Below are positions 29,440 through 42,649 of a stretch of 64,000 bases of DNA, one piece after another. The number at the start of each line of letters is the position of its first letter. The stretch's first letter is position 1. The translations under genes and the position numbers were made by a program. The notes under the pieces are model-generated. The model ran no database searches. It was not told the DNA's origin and was given only the letters and a program-made list of their open reading frames with translations. This DNA comes from Emydura subglobosa (lineage: Eukaryota; Chordata; Testudines; Chelidae): contig ML679991.1 of assembly GCA_007922225.1 (NCBI GenBank), positions 1,510,153-1,574,152 of the forward strand. The letters are read 5' to 3'.

Positions 29440-29550
29440 TCCTCACTAAATTCCACCGATGCACCTCAATCTGAACCTACAGCACCCAGCCATTGGCTCC
29501 CCATGCATCTCTGCCACTGCACCTCATTCTGGACCCAGTGCACCCTTTTC
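29440..29550 (+). repeat. Copy 5 of the mini-exon gene intronic repeat
   Basis: 'cgatgcacctcaatctgaac', 'cagcacccagccattggct' and 'catctctgccactgcacct' match the intronic copies at 7.3-10.8 kb. Its presence here shows the repeat is dispersed, not confined to that gene. Confidence 0.55.
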
Positions 29551-30067
29551 TAATCCACATCTTTGTCATCCCCTGACCAGACAGTGAAGGCCACAGCAGA
29601 TTATGGCAAATTATATTTTAGTTTTCTAATGTGAACAAATTCATGTTCACTTGTGCTGTAAACAGAATGTGTTAGTGAATAGCTGCATGTGGTCTGTGTG
29701 TTGTGTGTGACATGGGGTCTGGTTTGTGGTGTGTGTATGTGGCTGTGGTGAGATTCCACAGTCTTCAGTTGAGGTATAATCAGTCTTTTTTTTTTTTTTA
29801 ATGCCACTGTAGCACAAATTATACCTTGCAATGTCCTTTAAACACACAGACAACTTGTTCCTTTGCCCTTGCCATTTCAGATGGGCCAATTGCTGGCTCA
29901 AAATCAATCTTCTTACATGTTAAATAAACAAAGCTACTGAACTGAGATGGTGTGACTGTCACTGCACAGGTTAGCACTCTAGCAAGTAGAAAGCCCTTAT
30001 CTTGATAATCTCCCTCCAGGTACATTCAAGTTTATAAACCATTAGAATAATATCAACCATTGTACAT

Positions 30068-30626
30068 TGTAGGAAAGTAAAGAGTTAAAAGTTGGACAAA
30101 TGATCCCATTACAGGGAACGGGATCAAGGCAAGGGCACACCTTGTTTCTGTTAATTGGGGTGAATTCTAGTTAGTTTATCTCTCTTCTTCTCCTCCCTTC
30201 CTGGCCATCTGCGCAGGGGATGAGTCTGTCGCCATTCCTGTGCAAGGCCTTTTGGTGGGAAGAAAGCATTATCTTCCTTTTCCCCCTGGCATGCCTTTGC
30301 TTCAAAGAATGTTAGTGTAAAATGTATAGGTTTTTAAGGTGATGTACCTGGCCTCTGCATAGTAATCCTGTAAACAACAAACAGGGGTGGGTATATTATA
30401 TTCATTATGTAGTTGTTAATGTTCATTTTATAGGTGTTAATGTAACCAAATAAGGGTCTATGGGGAGTTGCTAAAAATGTACACATTTACAGACTGTTAT
30501 GGATAAAAGAATTGTAAAGTAACCCCCTTGTTGCTCACTCGCAGCGTCGAGGTGGAACAAGCAGGCAATAAAGGGTTCCATCTCCCCAATCCGCCCCTGG
30601 GACAACCTGTTTGATTATTTCTAACA
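30068..30626 (+). mobile_element. Solo LTR with 5-bp target duplication
   Basis: The segment starts TGTAGGAAAG and ends TTTCTAACA. TACAT is repeated exactly on both sides (30063-30067 and 30627-30631). AATAAA near 30569 suits an LTR poly(A) signal. No internal sequence is left, so it is the product of LTR-LTR recombination. Confidence 0.75.
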
Positions 30627-30884
30627 TACATGTGACCCGTCCGTGACTAGGGCAGCCACCTGAAAATGCCAAGGTCAGGGAAGGCTGTAAAAGGAGAGGA
30701 GATTCTTCCAGCACTGGTGGGTGACACTGAAGTCAGACTTCCCAACCAGCCACAAACAGTGCTTCTGATTCCCCACACTGGTTATCAAGAAGCCAAAATA
30801 AAAATATACACAGCCCCCTTTACTGCATTTCAGCCTCAGGCTCCCAATCAGCCACTAGGTCCAGTAAAGAGACCAGTTATTTAA

Positions 30885-31699
30885 AACTCTATGCTCTTTA
30901 CCAAAAGTTTCTCCTGACCCCAAAGGGTCAGCCACAGTACCAGATCAATATAAGTTTGGATCTTACCCAAAATACCACGCTGCCAGCCAATCCTTTAGTA
31001 ACTAAACTAAAGGTTTATTATAAAAAGAGAGAAATAAACCATAAGAGAAATGTTAAAGGATTAAAGCAATCAGACAAATACAATTGATTTGAAAGTTCAT
31101 ATATATCAGGTTTCTAATAGAATTGTAGAGTTTGCAGGCTTGCATAATCTCTCTGGTAAACATCCAGTACTTGGATGGGTCTCAGGCCTTTGTTTCACAG
31201 CTTAAGTTCAGTTCAGTTGTAGGTGAGTTGATCCAGAGGTAGGTAGGTGGCTGAAGACGAAGACTGAAGACAAAATGGATGTCGGGCAGCTACCTTTTAT
31301 ATCCTTTGGTCTTTGCCATGCTGCTTGTGGAATTTTACAGGAATAAGATGGAGTCCAGAGCCACATGAGTAAGTCCTGGTGACTCATTAGGTATATCCCT
31401 GGCTATTCCCCCTGGGCCCAATGTACCTATGAATTGTCTTAACAGGCCATTAAGCAGGCTAGTGCTGCAGCCATCCTGTCTGGGGTGTCGCCCAGACACA
31501 GCACAATTTGAAATACAGATATATCACCATATCCATAACTTCTATTACACATATAACACATGAACATAAACATTATCATCTTACTTAGCACATTATAGCC
31601 TTTTTAACAATACCTGACACGGCATATCTCATATGAATTATGATTTTGACATAGTGATGTTAAATAATATAAATGCCCCCGAGTCCAGCCAGTGTGACA
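30885..31699 (-). mobile_element. LTR-like segment, antisense
   Basis: On the minus strand it starts TGTCACACTGG, has GGATATAAAAGG (TATA, about 31293-31304) and AATAAACC (about 31010-31020), the order expected of a retroviral LTR. The far end has no clear CA or target duplication, so it may be truncated. Confidence 0.5.
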
Positions 31700-33289
31700 G
31701 TACATTCATCTTGTAGCTCATTAATCCTTAAGACACTGCCTTGATTCCAGGAGGATTGATGCTGATGGAAATTGCGAGTGTTTGGAGGACTGCATGGGGG
31801 AGTTGGGTCAGGATCCTTCAAAACAGCAGGTTTTGGCAGGTATAGGGGGCTGGACTGGGTGCTTGTTGGTGGGAGAAGGCTGTAGGAGGATTTCAGCAGC
31901 AGAGAGAGGAACTGGTTCAGATTACTCTTGTGGGAATTGCACAAGGGCTCAATAGCTGGGGGGGCGTCAGGTGATATTTTTGACGAGAATTGCAAGTGGG
32001 CTGGAGTAGGTACAGGTTATCTGGGGTGAGAATGTTGTTATGCTGTAAAGAGTGGGCTCAATGCTAACAGCTGCATCAATATGTAGTCACAAACACTCGT
32101 CTACAGATGAGTTATATTCAGCGAATTAGGCACATAGGACTGGAGGGTGCTGTGCTGGAGGGAATGGTGTGAATGACTCAGTAGGGGGTACTCTCCTGCC
32201 TGAGTCAGCAGACCCCAATGCCCCAGTGGGGTGCTGGGGCACTGTCCTGTGAGGGGTTCCATGGATGATTCATCTAGAACTCTACAAAGATTAAGCAGGG
32301 GACAAGCACTGGGGCCTAGGATCATTTCCTACTGCAGTAATTTCACTATTTCCCAGGAAAGCCCACCTGCAGTTTCCATGGGGAAGTTATTCTTTACTTC
32401 CCCTCCTATGATTCTTCTGTGAAATGTCAGACTCAGAATGGCTGCTGTGTTCCACCACGATGGATGTGTGATTCAGACTTGGCTGAAGTAGTCCACAATC
32501 ACTGGGTTTGTAAAGTAGTTTGGAAACTTGAGGATAAAAGTAATTATAGGAATTTCAGTTTTTTTCATCAAAATACTTTCACCTATCCAGGTGTCAGTGA
32601 AATACCAAGAACCTGCTGTTTGTCAAAAATTGGAGGGGGGGGGGAAGCTGCTGATGGTAGACAATGAGAATCTCTTAATTCAGAAGAGTAAGGGCCTGAT
32701 CCAATGGTGAATGAAATCACTGGAAAAACTTCCATTGACGTTACTGGGCTTTGGACCAGGGCCTAAGTTTTTGGTTATCACTAGAAAGGGCAGAATTGAT
32801 TGGTCTTAAGATTTATATAACACTCTATGAACATCCTTTTATAGGTAAATATCAATATTTTCATTTTTCAAGGAGAAAAGAGAGCAGGAATTTTAAGAGA
32901 TTTGCCTGAGTCAGTGTCCGATCATTATGTATTATTTGTATTCATATATCACTGACAGGCTCCAGCCAGGATCAGGGCCCCATTTTGCTAGGTGCTGTAC
33001 AAACACATACAAGAGATTGTAAACTCTTTGAGGTAGGGACTATCTACATTTCTGATCAAAACCTCTTAGTCCCTTGACTCTGCAACCAGAGTTGGACCGG
33101 AACTGGATTTTTCGGTTTCAAGGGAAATTCCACAATTTTGATTTTATTTCTTCCATTCCAAAACTAAACAAAACCAAAATATTTCAAAATTTCCCATAAA
33201 ATGACACTTTAAAAAATTGTTAGGTCAGTTGAAAAGTTTTGTTGATTTCAACTTTTTTTTTTAAATAAGATAACTTTTGAAATTAAAAG
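31700..33289. other. Gene-free stretch
   Basis: Contains an L3/MIR-like tail (about 32930-33040, 'tgctaggtgctgtacaaaca') and an A/T-homopolymer repeat (33100-33285). No exon, RNA gene or regulatory site is recognised. Confidence 0.45.
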
Positions 33290-35950
33290 TCATAGAATTG
33301 GAAGGGACCTCAGGAGGTCATCTAGTCCAACCCCCTGCTCAAAGCAAGACTAACCTCAGTTAAATCATCCCAGCCAGGACTTTGTGAAGCCACAGCTTAA
33401 AAACCTCTAAAGATGGAGATTCCACCACCTCCCTAGGTAACCCATTCCAGTGCTTCACCACCCTCCTAGTGAAAAACTTTTTCCTAATGTCCAACCTAGA
33501 CCTCCCCCCCCTGCAACTTGACCATTACTCCTTGTTCTGCCATAGAGAACAGCCTAGCTCCATCCTCCCTGGAACCTCCTTTCAGGTAGTTAACGGCTGC
33601 TATCAAATCCCCCTTTATTCTTCTCTTCTGCAAAGTAAACAAGCCTAGTTCCCTCAGCCTCTCCTCATAAGTCTTGTGCTCCAGCCCCCTAATCATTTTT
33701 GTTGCCCTCCGCTGGACTCTCTCCAACTTCTCCACATCCTTTCTGTAATGGGGGGGGCCCAAAACTGGACACAATACTCCAAATGCAGCCTTACCAGTGC
33801 TGAATAGAGGAGAATAATCACATCCCTCGATCTGCTGGCAATGCTCCTGCTAATGCAGCCCAATATGCAATTAGCCTTCTTGGCAACCAGGGCACGCTGC
33901 TGACTCATATCCAGCTTCTTGTCCACTGTAACCCCCAGGTCCTTCTCTGCAGAACTGCTGCCTAGCCAGTCGGTCCCCAGTCTGTAGCTGTGCATGGGAT
34001 TCTTCCATCCTAAGTGAAGGACTCCGCACTTGCCCTCGTTGAACCTCATCATATTTCTTTCAGCCCAATCCTCCAATTTGTCTAGGTCACTCTGTATCCT
34101 ATCACTACCATCAGCGTAGCTATCAGTCCCCTCAGCTTAGTGTCATCTGCAAACCTGCTGCAGGTGCAATCCACTCCATCCCCCAGATCATTAATGAAGA
34201 TGTTGAACAAAACCGGCCCCAGGACCGACCCCTAGGGCACTCCGCTTATGACCGGCTGCCAGCTAGACATGGAGCCATTGAGTCCGATGATCTAGCCAGC
34301 TCTCTATCCATTTTATAGTCCATTCATCCAACCTATACTTCTTTAACTTGCTGATAAGAATACTGTGGGAGACCACATCAAAAGCTTTGTTAAAGTCAAG
34401 GTATATCACGTCCACCACTTTCCCCACATCCACAGAGCCCATCACCTCTTCATAGAAGGCAATCAGGTTGATCAGGCATGACTTGCCCTTGGTGAATCCA
34501 TGTTTACTATTATGAGCACCTTCCTCTCTTCCAAATGCCTTAAAATGGATTCCTTGAGAACCTGCTCCATGATTTTTCCAGGGATTGAAGTGAGGCTGAC
34601 TGGTCTGTAGTTCCATGGATCCTCTTTCCTCCCTTTCTTGAAGATGGGCACTATATTTGCCTTTTTCCAATCATCAGGGACCTCCCCCAATTGCCACGAG
34701 CTTTCAAAGATAATAGCCAATGGCTCTGAAATCACATCAGCCAACTCCCTCAGCACCCTCGTGTGCATTGCATCTGGCCCCATGGACTTGTGTATGTCCA
34801 ATCTTTCTAGTCTTGGACTTGTTCCTTCAGTACTGAGGGATGTTCACTTCCTCCTCATTCTGTGCCGCCCAGTGCACTAGTCTAGGAGCTGACCTTGTCT
34901 GTGAAGACAGAGGCAAAAAAGGCATTGAGTACCTCAGCTTTTTCCACATCCTCTGTCACTAGGTTGCCTCCCCCATTCTGTAAGGGGCCCACACTTTCTC
35001 TAATCTTCCTCTTGTTGGTAACATACCTGCAGAAACCCTTCTTGTTCCCTTTCACGTTCCTTGCTAGCTGCAACTCCAGTTGCGCCTTGGAATTCCTAAT
35101 TTAATTTGTGCATGTTCGAGCAGTATTTTTTTAATCCTCCCTAGTCATCTGACCAAGCTTCCACTTCTGTAAGCTTCCTTTTTGTGTTTAAGCTCACCAA
35201 AGACTTCTTTGTTAAGCCAAGCTGGGCGCTTACCATATTTGCTATTCTTTTTGCACATCGGGATGGTTTGTTCCTGCCCCCTCAATAAGGTTTCTTTAAG
35301 ATACAGCCAGCTGGATTCCTTTCCCCCTCATATTAGCCTCCCAGGGGATCCTGCCCATCAGCTTCCTGAGGGAGTCAAAGGCTGCTTTTCTGAAGTCCAT
35401 GGTCCGTATCCTGCTGTTCTTTTCTTCCTTGTGTCAGGATCCCGAACTCGACCATCTCATGGTCACTGCTGCCTAGGTTACCACCCACTTCTACTTCCCC
35501 TACCAAATCTTCCCTGTTTGTGAGCAGCAGGTCAAGAGGAGCACAGCCCCTAGTAGGTTGCTCCAGCACTTGCACCAGGAAGTTGTCCGCAACACTATCC
35601 AAAAAGCTTCCTGGATTGTCTGTGCTCTGCTGTATTGCTCTTCCAGCAGATGTCAGGGTGATTGATGTCTCCTATGAGAACCAGGTCCTATGAACTGGAA
35701 ACTTTCCCTAGTTGACTGAAGAAAGCCTCATCTACTCGTCCTCCTGGTCTGGTGGTCTGTACCAGACACCCACCACGACATCACCCTTATTGTTCTTGCT
35801 TCTAAGCTTAACCCAAAGACTTTCAACTGGTTTATCTCCAGTTTCATACTGGAGCTCAGAGCAGTCATAGTGCTCTCTTACATACAGTGCAACTCCTCCA
35901 CCCTTTCGCCCCTGCCTGTCCTTCCTGAACATTTTATACCCATCCATGAC
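33290..35950 (-). mobile_element. CR1 LINE, 5'-truncated, inactivated
   Basis: The 3' end is at 33290 (CATAGAATTGGAAGGGACC on the plus strand). Minus-strand fragments in several frames carry endonuclease ([11 protein letters not shown] near 35450; KDRQGRKGGGVALYVREH near 35900) and reverse-transcriptase motifs ([30 protein letters not shown], the C-terminal [11 protein letters not shown]). Frameshifts and stops break the frame. About 2.66 kb remains of a full element of over 4 kb. Confidence 0.9.
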
Positions 35951-36494
35951 AGTGCTCCAGAGAGGACTAGATACATTAGCTGACAGCAGGAGAGGGCTGT
36001 TATCCCACTATAAGGCAGGACTATTCAGCCCAGTGGGTAATCAGCAAGGGGGGCCCAACCTTACCCAACTCTCCTCAAGAAATTTGGGGGAGTGCCATCC
36101 CCACTTGGTGCCCCCAAAGCCAAAGGCAGCATTGAGGACTGTGCCATATGCTAGGTCCAGCTTTTTTTCCCCCTCACTATAGGCACCCCAGCAACTCCCG
36201 GATGTTCCCAGTGTTGTATATGAGGCTGCTGATGCTCTGGTGCAGCATGAACGGGTCTTACAATGTTTGCTGGTTTCGTTACTGTTTTGACAGGCTGCCA
36301 AATGCTCCTGAAAAGTGCAAACAGAGAAATGAAGTGTTAGACGTCACCATTTCCTATCTCAGGAAAAGCTGAACAGAATTACATGGGACAAAGAAAAGGC
36401 ATTTCTGTAGCCTGAAGGAATTCCCCCAGCTGGATATCAAAGATCTGCCACAAACAATGGAGGTATAAGAGCTTAACAAAAAAAAAAAGAAAAG
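35951..36494. other. Spacer between two head-to-head CR1 elements
   Basis: About 540 bp that matches neither CR1 copy by eye and ends in an A-rich run (36478-36494). It has open frames on both strands but no recognised product. Confidence 0.4.
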
Positions 36495-38596
36495 GTGGCG
36501 AGATTCTTTTATAATGAGATAGTCGAATTCAGGATCATGACAAAAGGAAGAAAGGAGAACAGCAGGGTACTGACCTTGGACTTCAGAAAAGCAGCCTTTG
36601 ACTCTCTCAGGGAGCTGATGGGCAAGATCCCCTGGGAGGCTAAGATGAGGGGAAAAGGAGTCCAAGAAAGCTGGCTGTATTTTAAAGAAACCTTATTGAG
36701 GGGGGGAGGAACAAATCATCCCAACGTGTAGAAAAGATAGCAAATATGGCAGGCAACCAGCTCGGCTTAACAAAAGTCTTTGGTGAGCTTAAAAACAAAA
36801 AGGAAGCTTACAAGAAGTGGAAGCTTGGTCAGGTGACTAGGGAGGAGTATAAAAATGCTGCTCAAACATGCAGGAGTGAAATCAGGAAGGCCAAATCACA
36901 ACTGGAGTTGCAGCTAGCAAGGGATGTAAATGGTAACAAGAACAGTTTCTACAGGTATGTTAGTAAAAAGGTGGTGGTCAGGGAAAGTGTGGGCCCCTTA
37001 CAGAATGGGGGAGGCAACCTAGTGACAGAGGATGTGGAAAAAGCTGAGGTACTCAATGCTTTTTTTGCCTTTGTCTTCACAGACAAGGTCAGCTCCCAGA
37101 CTGCTTCACTGGGCAGCACAGAATGGGGAGGAGGTGAACATCCTTCAGTGCTGAAAGAACAGGTTCAGGACTATTTAGAAAGGCTGGACATGCACAAGTC
37201 CATGGGGCCAGATGCAATGCATCCTAGGGTGCTGAGGGAGTTGGCTAATGTGATTGCAGAGCCATTGGCTATTATCTTTGAAAACTCGTGGCAATGGGGG
37301 AGGTCCCGGATGATTGGAAAAAGGCAAATATAGTGCCCATCTTCAAAAAAGGGAAGGAAAAAGCCTCACCTCAGTCCCCAGAAAAATCATGGAGCAAGTC
37401 TTCAAAGAATCCATTTTAAGGCACTTGGCAGAGAGGAAGGTGATCAGGAACAGTCAACATGGATTCACCAAGGGAAAGTCATGTCTGACCAACCTGATTG
37501 CCTTCTATGATGAGATGACTGACTCTGTGGATTTGGGGAAAGCGGTGAACATGATATACTTTGACTTTAGCAAACACTTTTAATAGTCTCCCACAGTATT
37601 CTTGCCAGCAAGTTAAAGAACTATGAGTTAGATGAATGAACTATAAGATGGATAGAAAGCTGGCTAGATCATCACACTCACTAGCTAGTGATCAATGGCT
37701 CAATGTCTAGTTGGCAGCTGGTAAGAAGCAGAGTGCCACAGGGGTCGGTGCTGGGGCCAATTTTGTTCAACATCTTCATTAATGATCTGGAGTATGGGGT
37801 GGATTGCACCCTCAGCAAGTGTGCAGATGACACTAAACTAGGGGGAATGGTAGATACGCTGGAGGACAGGGATAGGATACAGAGTGATCTAGACAAATTG
37901 GAGCATTGGGCCAAAAGAAATCAGATGAGTTTCAACAAGGACAAGTGCAGAGTCCTGCACTTAGGACGGAAGAATCCCATGCACAGCTACAGACTGGGGA
38001 CCGACTGGGTAGGCAAGATTTCAGCAGAAAAGGACTTTGGGATTATAGTGGACAAGAAGCTGGATATGAGTCAAGAGTGTGTCCTTGTTGCCAAGAAGGT
38101 TAATGGCATTTTGGACTGGAACAATGCCAGCAGATCGAGGGAAATGAATATTCCCCTCTATTTGGCACTGGTCAGGCTTCATTTGGAGTACCGTGTCCAG
38201 TTTTGGCCCCCCACTACAGAAAGGATGTGGACAAATTGGAGAGTCCAGTGGATGGCAATGAAAATTATTAGGGGGCTGGAGCACATGACTTATGAGGGGA
38301 GGCTGAGAGAACTCGGCTTGTTTAGTCTGCAGAAGAGAAGAACGAGGGGGGATTTGATGGCAGCCTTTAACTACCTGTTTGGATATTAAGAAAAATGTTT
38401 TAACTAGGAGGGTGGTGAAGCACTGGAATGGGTTACTGAGGGAGGTGGTGGAATCTCCATTCTTAAAGGCTTTAAGGTGTGGCTTGACAAAGCCCTGGCT
38501 GGCATAATTTAGTTGGGGTTTGATCTGCTTTGAGCAGGGGGTTGGACTAGATGAGTTCCTGAGGTCCCTTCCAACTCTAATCTTCTATGATTCTAA
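36495..38596 (+). mobile_element. CR1 LINE, 5'-truncated, inactivated
   Basis: Plus-strand frames 36495-36731, 36746-37333, 37314-37583 and 37688-38389 carry CR1 reverse-transcriptase motifs ([81 protein letters not shown]). The element ends in the CR1 tail (AGGTCCCTTCCAACTCTAAT then CTATGATTCTA). It is broken by frameshifts and a short internal deletion near 37353. It faces away from the CR1 at 33290-35950. Confidence 0.92.
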
Positions 38597-38689
38597 TGGA
38601 AAGTGTTAGACAACCTAAATGTAGGGGATGCCTCCATCTCCCCGTATAATAGTGATTTTACATTATGAGTTGTCCAGTTATTATCAAAG

Positions 38690-38830
38690 TGCTTCACAGT
38701 GGGGGAGGGGTAAGAATAATTGTCTCCATTTCAATGATGGGGAAACTGAGGCACAGAAAAGTTCAGCAATTTGCCAAAATTCACACAGGAAGTCACGACA
38801 GAGTTCAAAACCCAGTGTTCCAGATTGCCC
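38690..38830 (+). repeat. MIR-like fragment
   Basis: 'atggggaaactgaggcacag' followed by 'gttcagcaatttgccaaaat' and 'tcacacagga' is the MIR core in sense orientation. Confidence 0.65.
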
Positions 38831-39069
38831 TGCCTCTGATGTGATTTAGACCCTATTGCCATCATGAAACAGCAAAGCCCTTCAGAATACATCTTAGGGG
38901 GAATGCCTGCTTGAGTTGAGCCCCTCCCCCATTCCTCTCTTATTGGGGGATGAACAGCATTTGACCTAATTCAACTTTCTCTCTCTAATTTCTGTAATCC
39001 TGTGAAGTACTACAATCCCAAAGATAAATGAAGAACTATAGCTGTGTGTTGTTGGGCATGTCCTCAGAG

Positions 39070-39380
39070 TATAGTGCCCATCTTCAAAAAAGGGAAGGAA
39101 AAAGCCTCACCTCAGTCCCCAGAAAACTCATGGAGCAGGTCCTCAAGGAATCCATTTTAAGGCACTTGGCAGAGAGGAAGTGATCAGGAACAGTCAACAT
39201 GGATTCACCAAGGGAAAGTCATGTCTGACCAACCTGATTGCTTTCTATGATGAGGTGACTGGCTCTGTGGATGTAGGGAAGGCGATGGATGCGATATACC
39301 TTGACTTTAGCAAAGCTTTTGATACTGTCTCTCACAGTATTCTTATCAGCAAGTTAAAGAAGTATGGGTTGGATGAATGG
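39070..39380 (+). mobile_element. Internal CR1 fragment, duplicate of part of the 36-38 kb copy
   Basis: About 310 bp matching 37328-37640, with no CR1 3' end. It shares the copy's internal deletion ('gggaaggaaaaagcctcacc'). The frame at 39180-39404 encodes [19 protein letters not shown] and [16 protein letters not shown]. It is better preserved than the longer copy in this stretch. Confidence 0.85.
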
Positions 39381-40339
39381 AAAGTGCATTCTAAGGGCTT
39401 GTGAAATTGACCAGCTTAGGTGCCTTTCACTTCTCTCTCTCTGCAGCGGGAGAATGGAGGAGATGAACTCTGAGAGCTGAGAAGTAAAGATGACCAAAGC
39501 CAGTCAATTTCACAATGAAGACCTAGCACAAAATGGACTTTGCTGGAGAAAAACCTGTGCCTCTATTAAGGCAAAAGCAACTGTTAAAATAGAGGAAGGC
39601 AGTGAATAAGGAAAGGAATAACTGGGTGGGGAGCAATAGATTAGAAAGACGGGGACATATGTGAGTCAACAGAAAGACACTGTGAAGAATATGATCTTTT
39701 TTTAAAAAGAAGAAGAAAACAGGGAGAAGAATTTGCAGGCAGCCAATAAACAAGAGCCCTGCCACCTAGCTCCACCTAATCAATACCTAGTGGTTGCTGG
39801 TAGGGAATGTCCTGATCTGAAGCTGCTGTGGAAGGGGGAGTTGAACTCCCTACTGGTGCTACATGAAACCTACTGCTTGGCATGAACCAGTGGTAGGATG
39901 CGTCATAGTTGTGGGATTTGGGGGTTTTCACCCTGACAAATTCAATAGGTGTAGCAGATTTGTCTGAAACTCTGTTCTGTTTGAACCTGGCCAACTTTGA
40001 TGGTTTTATATACAAAAGGGAGAATTTTGCTTCTCCAGTCCTCTCCTCTTTTCCCCAGTCTTCCTACTTATCTTTAGATGTCTTCTTGTAGTAGGGCCAA
40101 TAGTCTTTCTACCTACCTCTGTCAATGTCTTTGGGGTGGGTCAGCTGCCCCTCCCAGTGCTAGATTTTCAGGTGGCAGCCTCTCCTGTACTTTGCAAGAA
40201 GAAATTAGTAAGCTCACCCCAGGAACAGATACACCCACTATCTTTTAAAGGTAGTGGCTTTTCAATTCTTCTCCCCCATTTTGCAGCAGAGGGACTGAGA
40301 AATGGATTTCCAACCCCACTGTACCCCCTTGTTCTGACG

Positions 40340-40550
40340 TCTTTACTTCACAGTGGGGTTGAGATATGTCAAAACGCACAATGCTAAGAGGCAATCCCTT
40401 CCTGAAAAGATGGAGGGATGAACTGGATCCATTACTTACTGTTAGAGAGGAGCTAATGGAGAATGTGAAAATAATAAGGAAGCTTGGAATCGATGACCAC
40501 AGAGTTCTTGCATTTAGCACAAGAAGGAAAGCAGCAGCACAAGAGTATTA
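40340..40550 (+). mobile_element. CR1-like endonuclease fragment
   Basis: The frame at 40366-40551 contains REELMENVKIIRKLGIDDH followed by RVLAF. This aligns with the CR1 endonuclease segment [10 protein letters not shown]...[11 protein letters not shown] at 35.4 kb, keeping the SDH-type motif as DDH. The divergence implies another CR1 subfamily. Confidence 0.55.
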
Positions 40551-42649
40551 GATTCCTAGAAAGTTAAATCTAAAGAACTGAGAAAACTACTGAGTAAACT
40601 GCAAAGGGGAAGAAGCATTTAAAATCTGCCAGTGTAAAAGAAAGGTGGGAAACATCTTAGACACTCGTCCAGATCATACACACTCCCAGAAGAGACCCGC
40701 TTTAAGTGGCTCACTCCAACCTGGATAGAACTAGGGGTCAGCAGCGTGCATGATACTGTCACACTGGTTGTTGTGGAGAGTTGGTTGGGGAGGGAGGAGG
40801 GGTTGGGGCAATGTTCATCATCCCACCCATCAACTTGCAGAATCCACTGAAGAGTTAATACTCCTTGAGGAGTGGGCTTTGGGACCAGTGGAGACTGGAA
40901 AAGTTCCAATGGAGCCGCACTGTCAGAAAGGGGGAAGGAGGTACCTTCCCTAGAACTGTTTTAAAGGCAGTTAATTGCATTTAATTGGGAAAGGAAACAA
41001 CGAAACAACAGAGACAGTTAAAACTCACAAAGAGGAGTGCCAAAAATAAATAAATGACTTAGTAGGTATATTATGTAAGCCCTGTGGCCTGAAGCCTTAG
41101 AAAGCAGGGAGATCACTATTGACACCTGATGGTTAACAGGGAGAAAAGCAGCTCAGAGCTGCTTGAGAACCCCAGGTGGACCCAGCCTGGGCAGGGGAAG
41201 GAGCTCTGCTGCCATCTATTGGCAGGCAAGAGGAAAGGATTGAATGGACCAGGCCTTATGTGGCAGTTTGATGAAAATTCAGTTAAATTTTGGGTTTATG
41301 GGTAATAACACATCCCTGTCAGATAACAAAAGGCAAGAGAACCACACCAACTCTGCCTGAGTTGAGGAGCCACCCTGCCCAAAGCCACAGACTGGGATGG
41401 CTGGGTAAGAAAGCCTGGACAAAGCTATAAATAACTCAAGAGAAAAAAGAGATTAGATCTTATTTTGTTATGGCAGTGAATCCTGGATAGCAGGGACGCT
41501 CTTTGCAGTCCTATATGCTGCCAATCCTTCTCTGAAGACTTTGTAAAGAAGGGGTAGAGAGGGTTCTTTGCTAAAGCGATAATAGAGAACAGTAGAATAG
41601 CCAAAGGACTTCAGTGCGAGCCCCTTTATGCAGCAATTAATAACAGGTGTGATTACGGCTGTTGGATTAGATGGTAGGCCAGAAGCAAACCAGCTAGTAT
41701 TTCACGTAGGGGCTGGAGACCTATCCAAACTCTGGACTCCACACACCTTGGACAACAAACAGTGAGTAGAGGGAGGGATGTGGAGGGAAGTGGCTATTGC
41801 AGGAATACTTTACCTTGTTAAATGCTTACAACCTGAATGGATGCATACAGGTATTGTTGATTATTATTGACTTTCCCAAGTTTATTCTATGCCCCTTTTT
41901 CCCCAGTGAAGTTTTCTTTGTTTGTACAACATAGTCAGTGCTTGTGCAGGGGAAATATTGTCTATCACAGGTGCCTGGGGAGGGAAGTTGGGGGAGAGAG
42001 GAGAGTATTTAATTCTTCCAGATTTCAGGGGGGCAGGGCTTAAGCCAGTATTGTTCATTAAGTTTTTAGATGGACCCACTAGATAATTGAACACCATCCT
42101 TTGTCCTGTTGACAACAGCTGACAGAAGGGTTACAATGACATTAAAACAAAACAAACAAACAAAAAAAATCTATAGTAAAAGAATATTAAGGTTGCAAAG
42201 TCAAGCATTGAAAGTTAGGAAATGCCCACCCTAAAGGTGTCCCTGCCCTAAACCTTAAATTTGCCACCCTTGTTTGTATGCATTATGGTAGTCTTTAATT
42301 ACTGTGATGGTATGCAGAACCCCTGGTAGCTGGGATACCACTGAGCCCTCTGCCTGACCAGCTTGGGCTCCCTCTCGCACTGATGCTGTAGCAGGCAACA
42401 AACCTATTGCACTTACACAGCCCGCCACGTGCAGGGCCCATGCCCAGCTTAGTTCAATGAATGTTTTCCAGCCACTCACAAACCAACAATAGAGAAAGTC
42501 CAGGTAGCTCCTCAGCCCAGGACCACGGGACCACACCATCTACCTGGTCAAAAAGCCTGACCAGTGGAGATTATTATCCAGTCTGCCCTTCCCTCAAAGT
42601 GGAAAGAGGAATGTGCACCAAGCTTTGTTACTGAGCAGTTTGTCTAAAC
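40551..42649. other. Gene-free stretch
   Basis: No exon, RNA gene or clear mobile element is recognised. It is ordinary intergenic sequence with scattered short open frames. Confidence 0.4.

Larger units (their letters stand above)
27552..30067. other. Intergenic repeat-bearing region
   Basis: Holds a CTAT microsatellite edge, the dispersed repeat at 28240-28870, a 21-bp unit tandemly doubled at 29020-29061, and a copy of the mini-exon gene's intronic repeat (29440-29550). A GT-rich run occurs at 29690-29745. The open frames here have no recognisable product. Confidence 0.5.

Noticed and set aside
36041..36301. 86-residue minus-strand frame with several Cys in the CR1 spacer
   Set aside because: Cysteine spacing fits no known small secreted family and there is no signal sequence or splice context.
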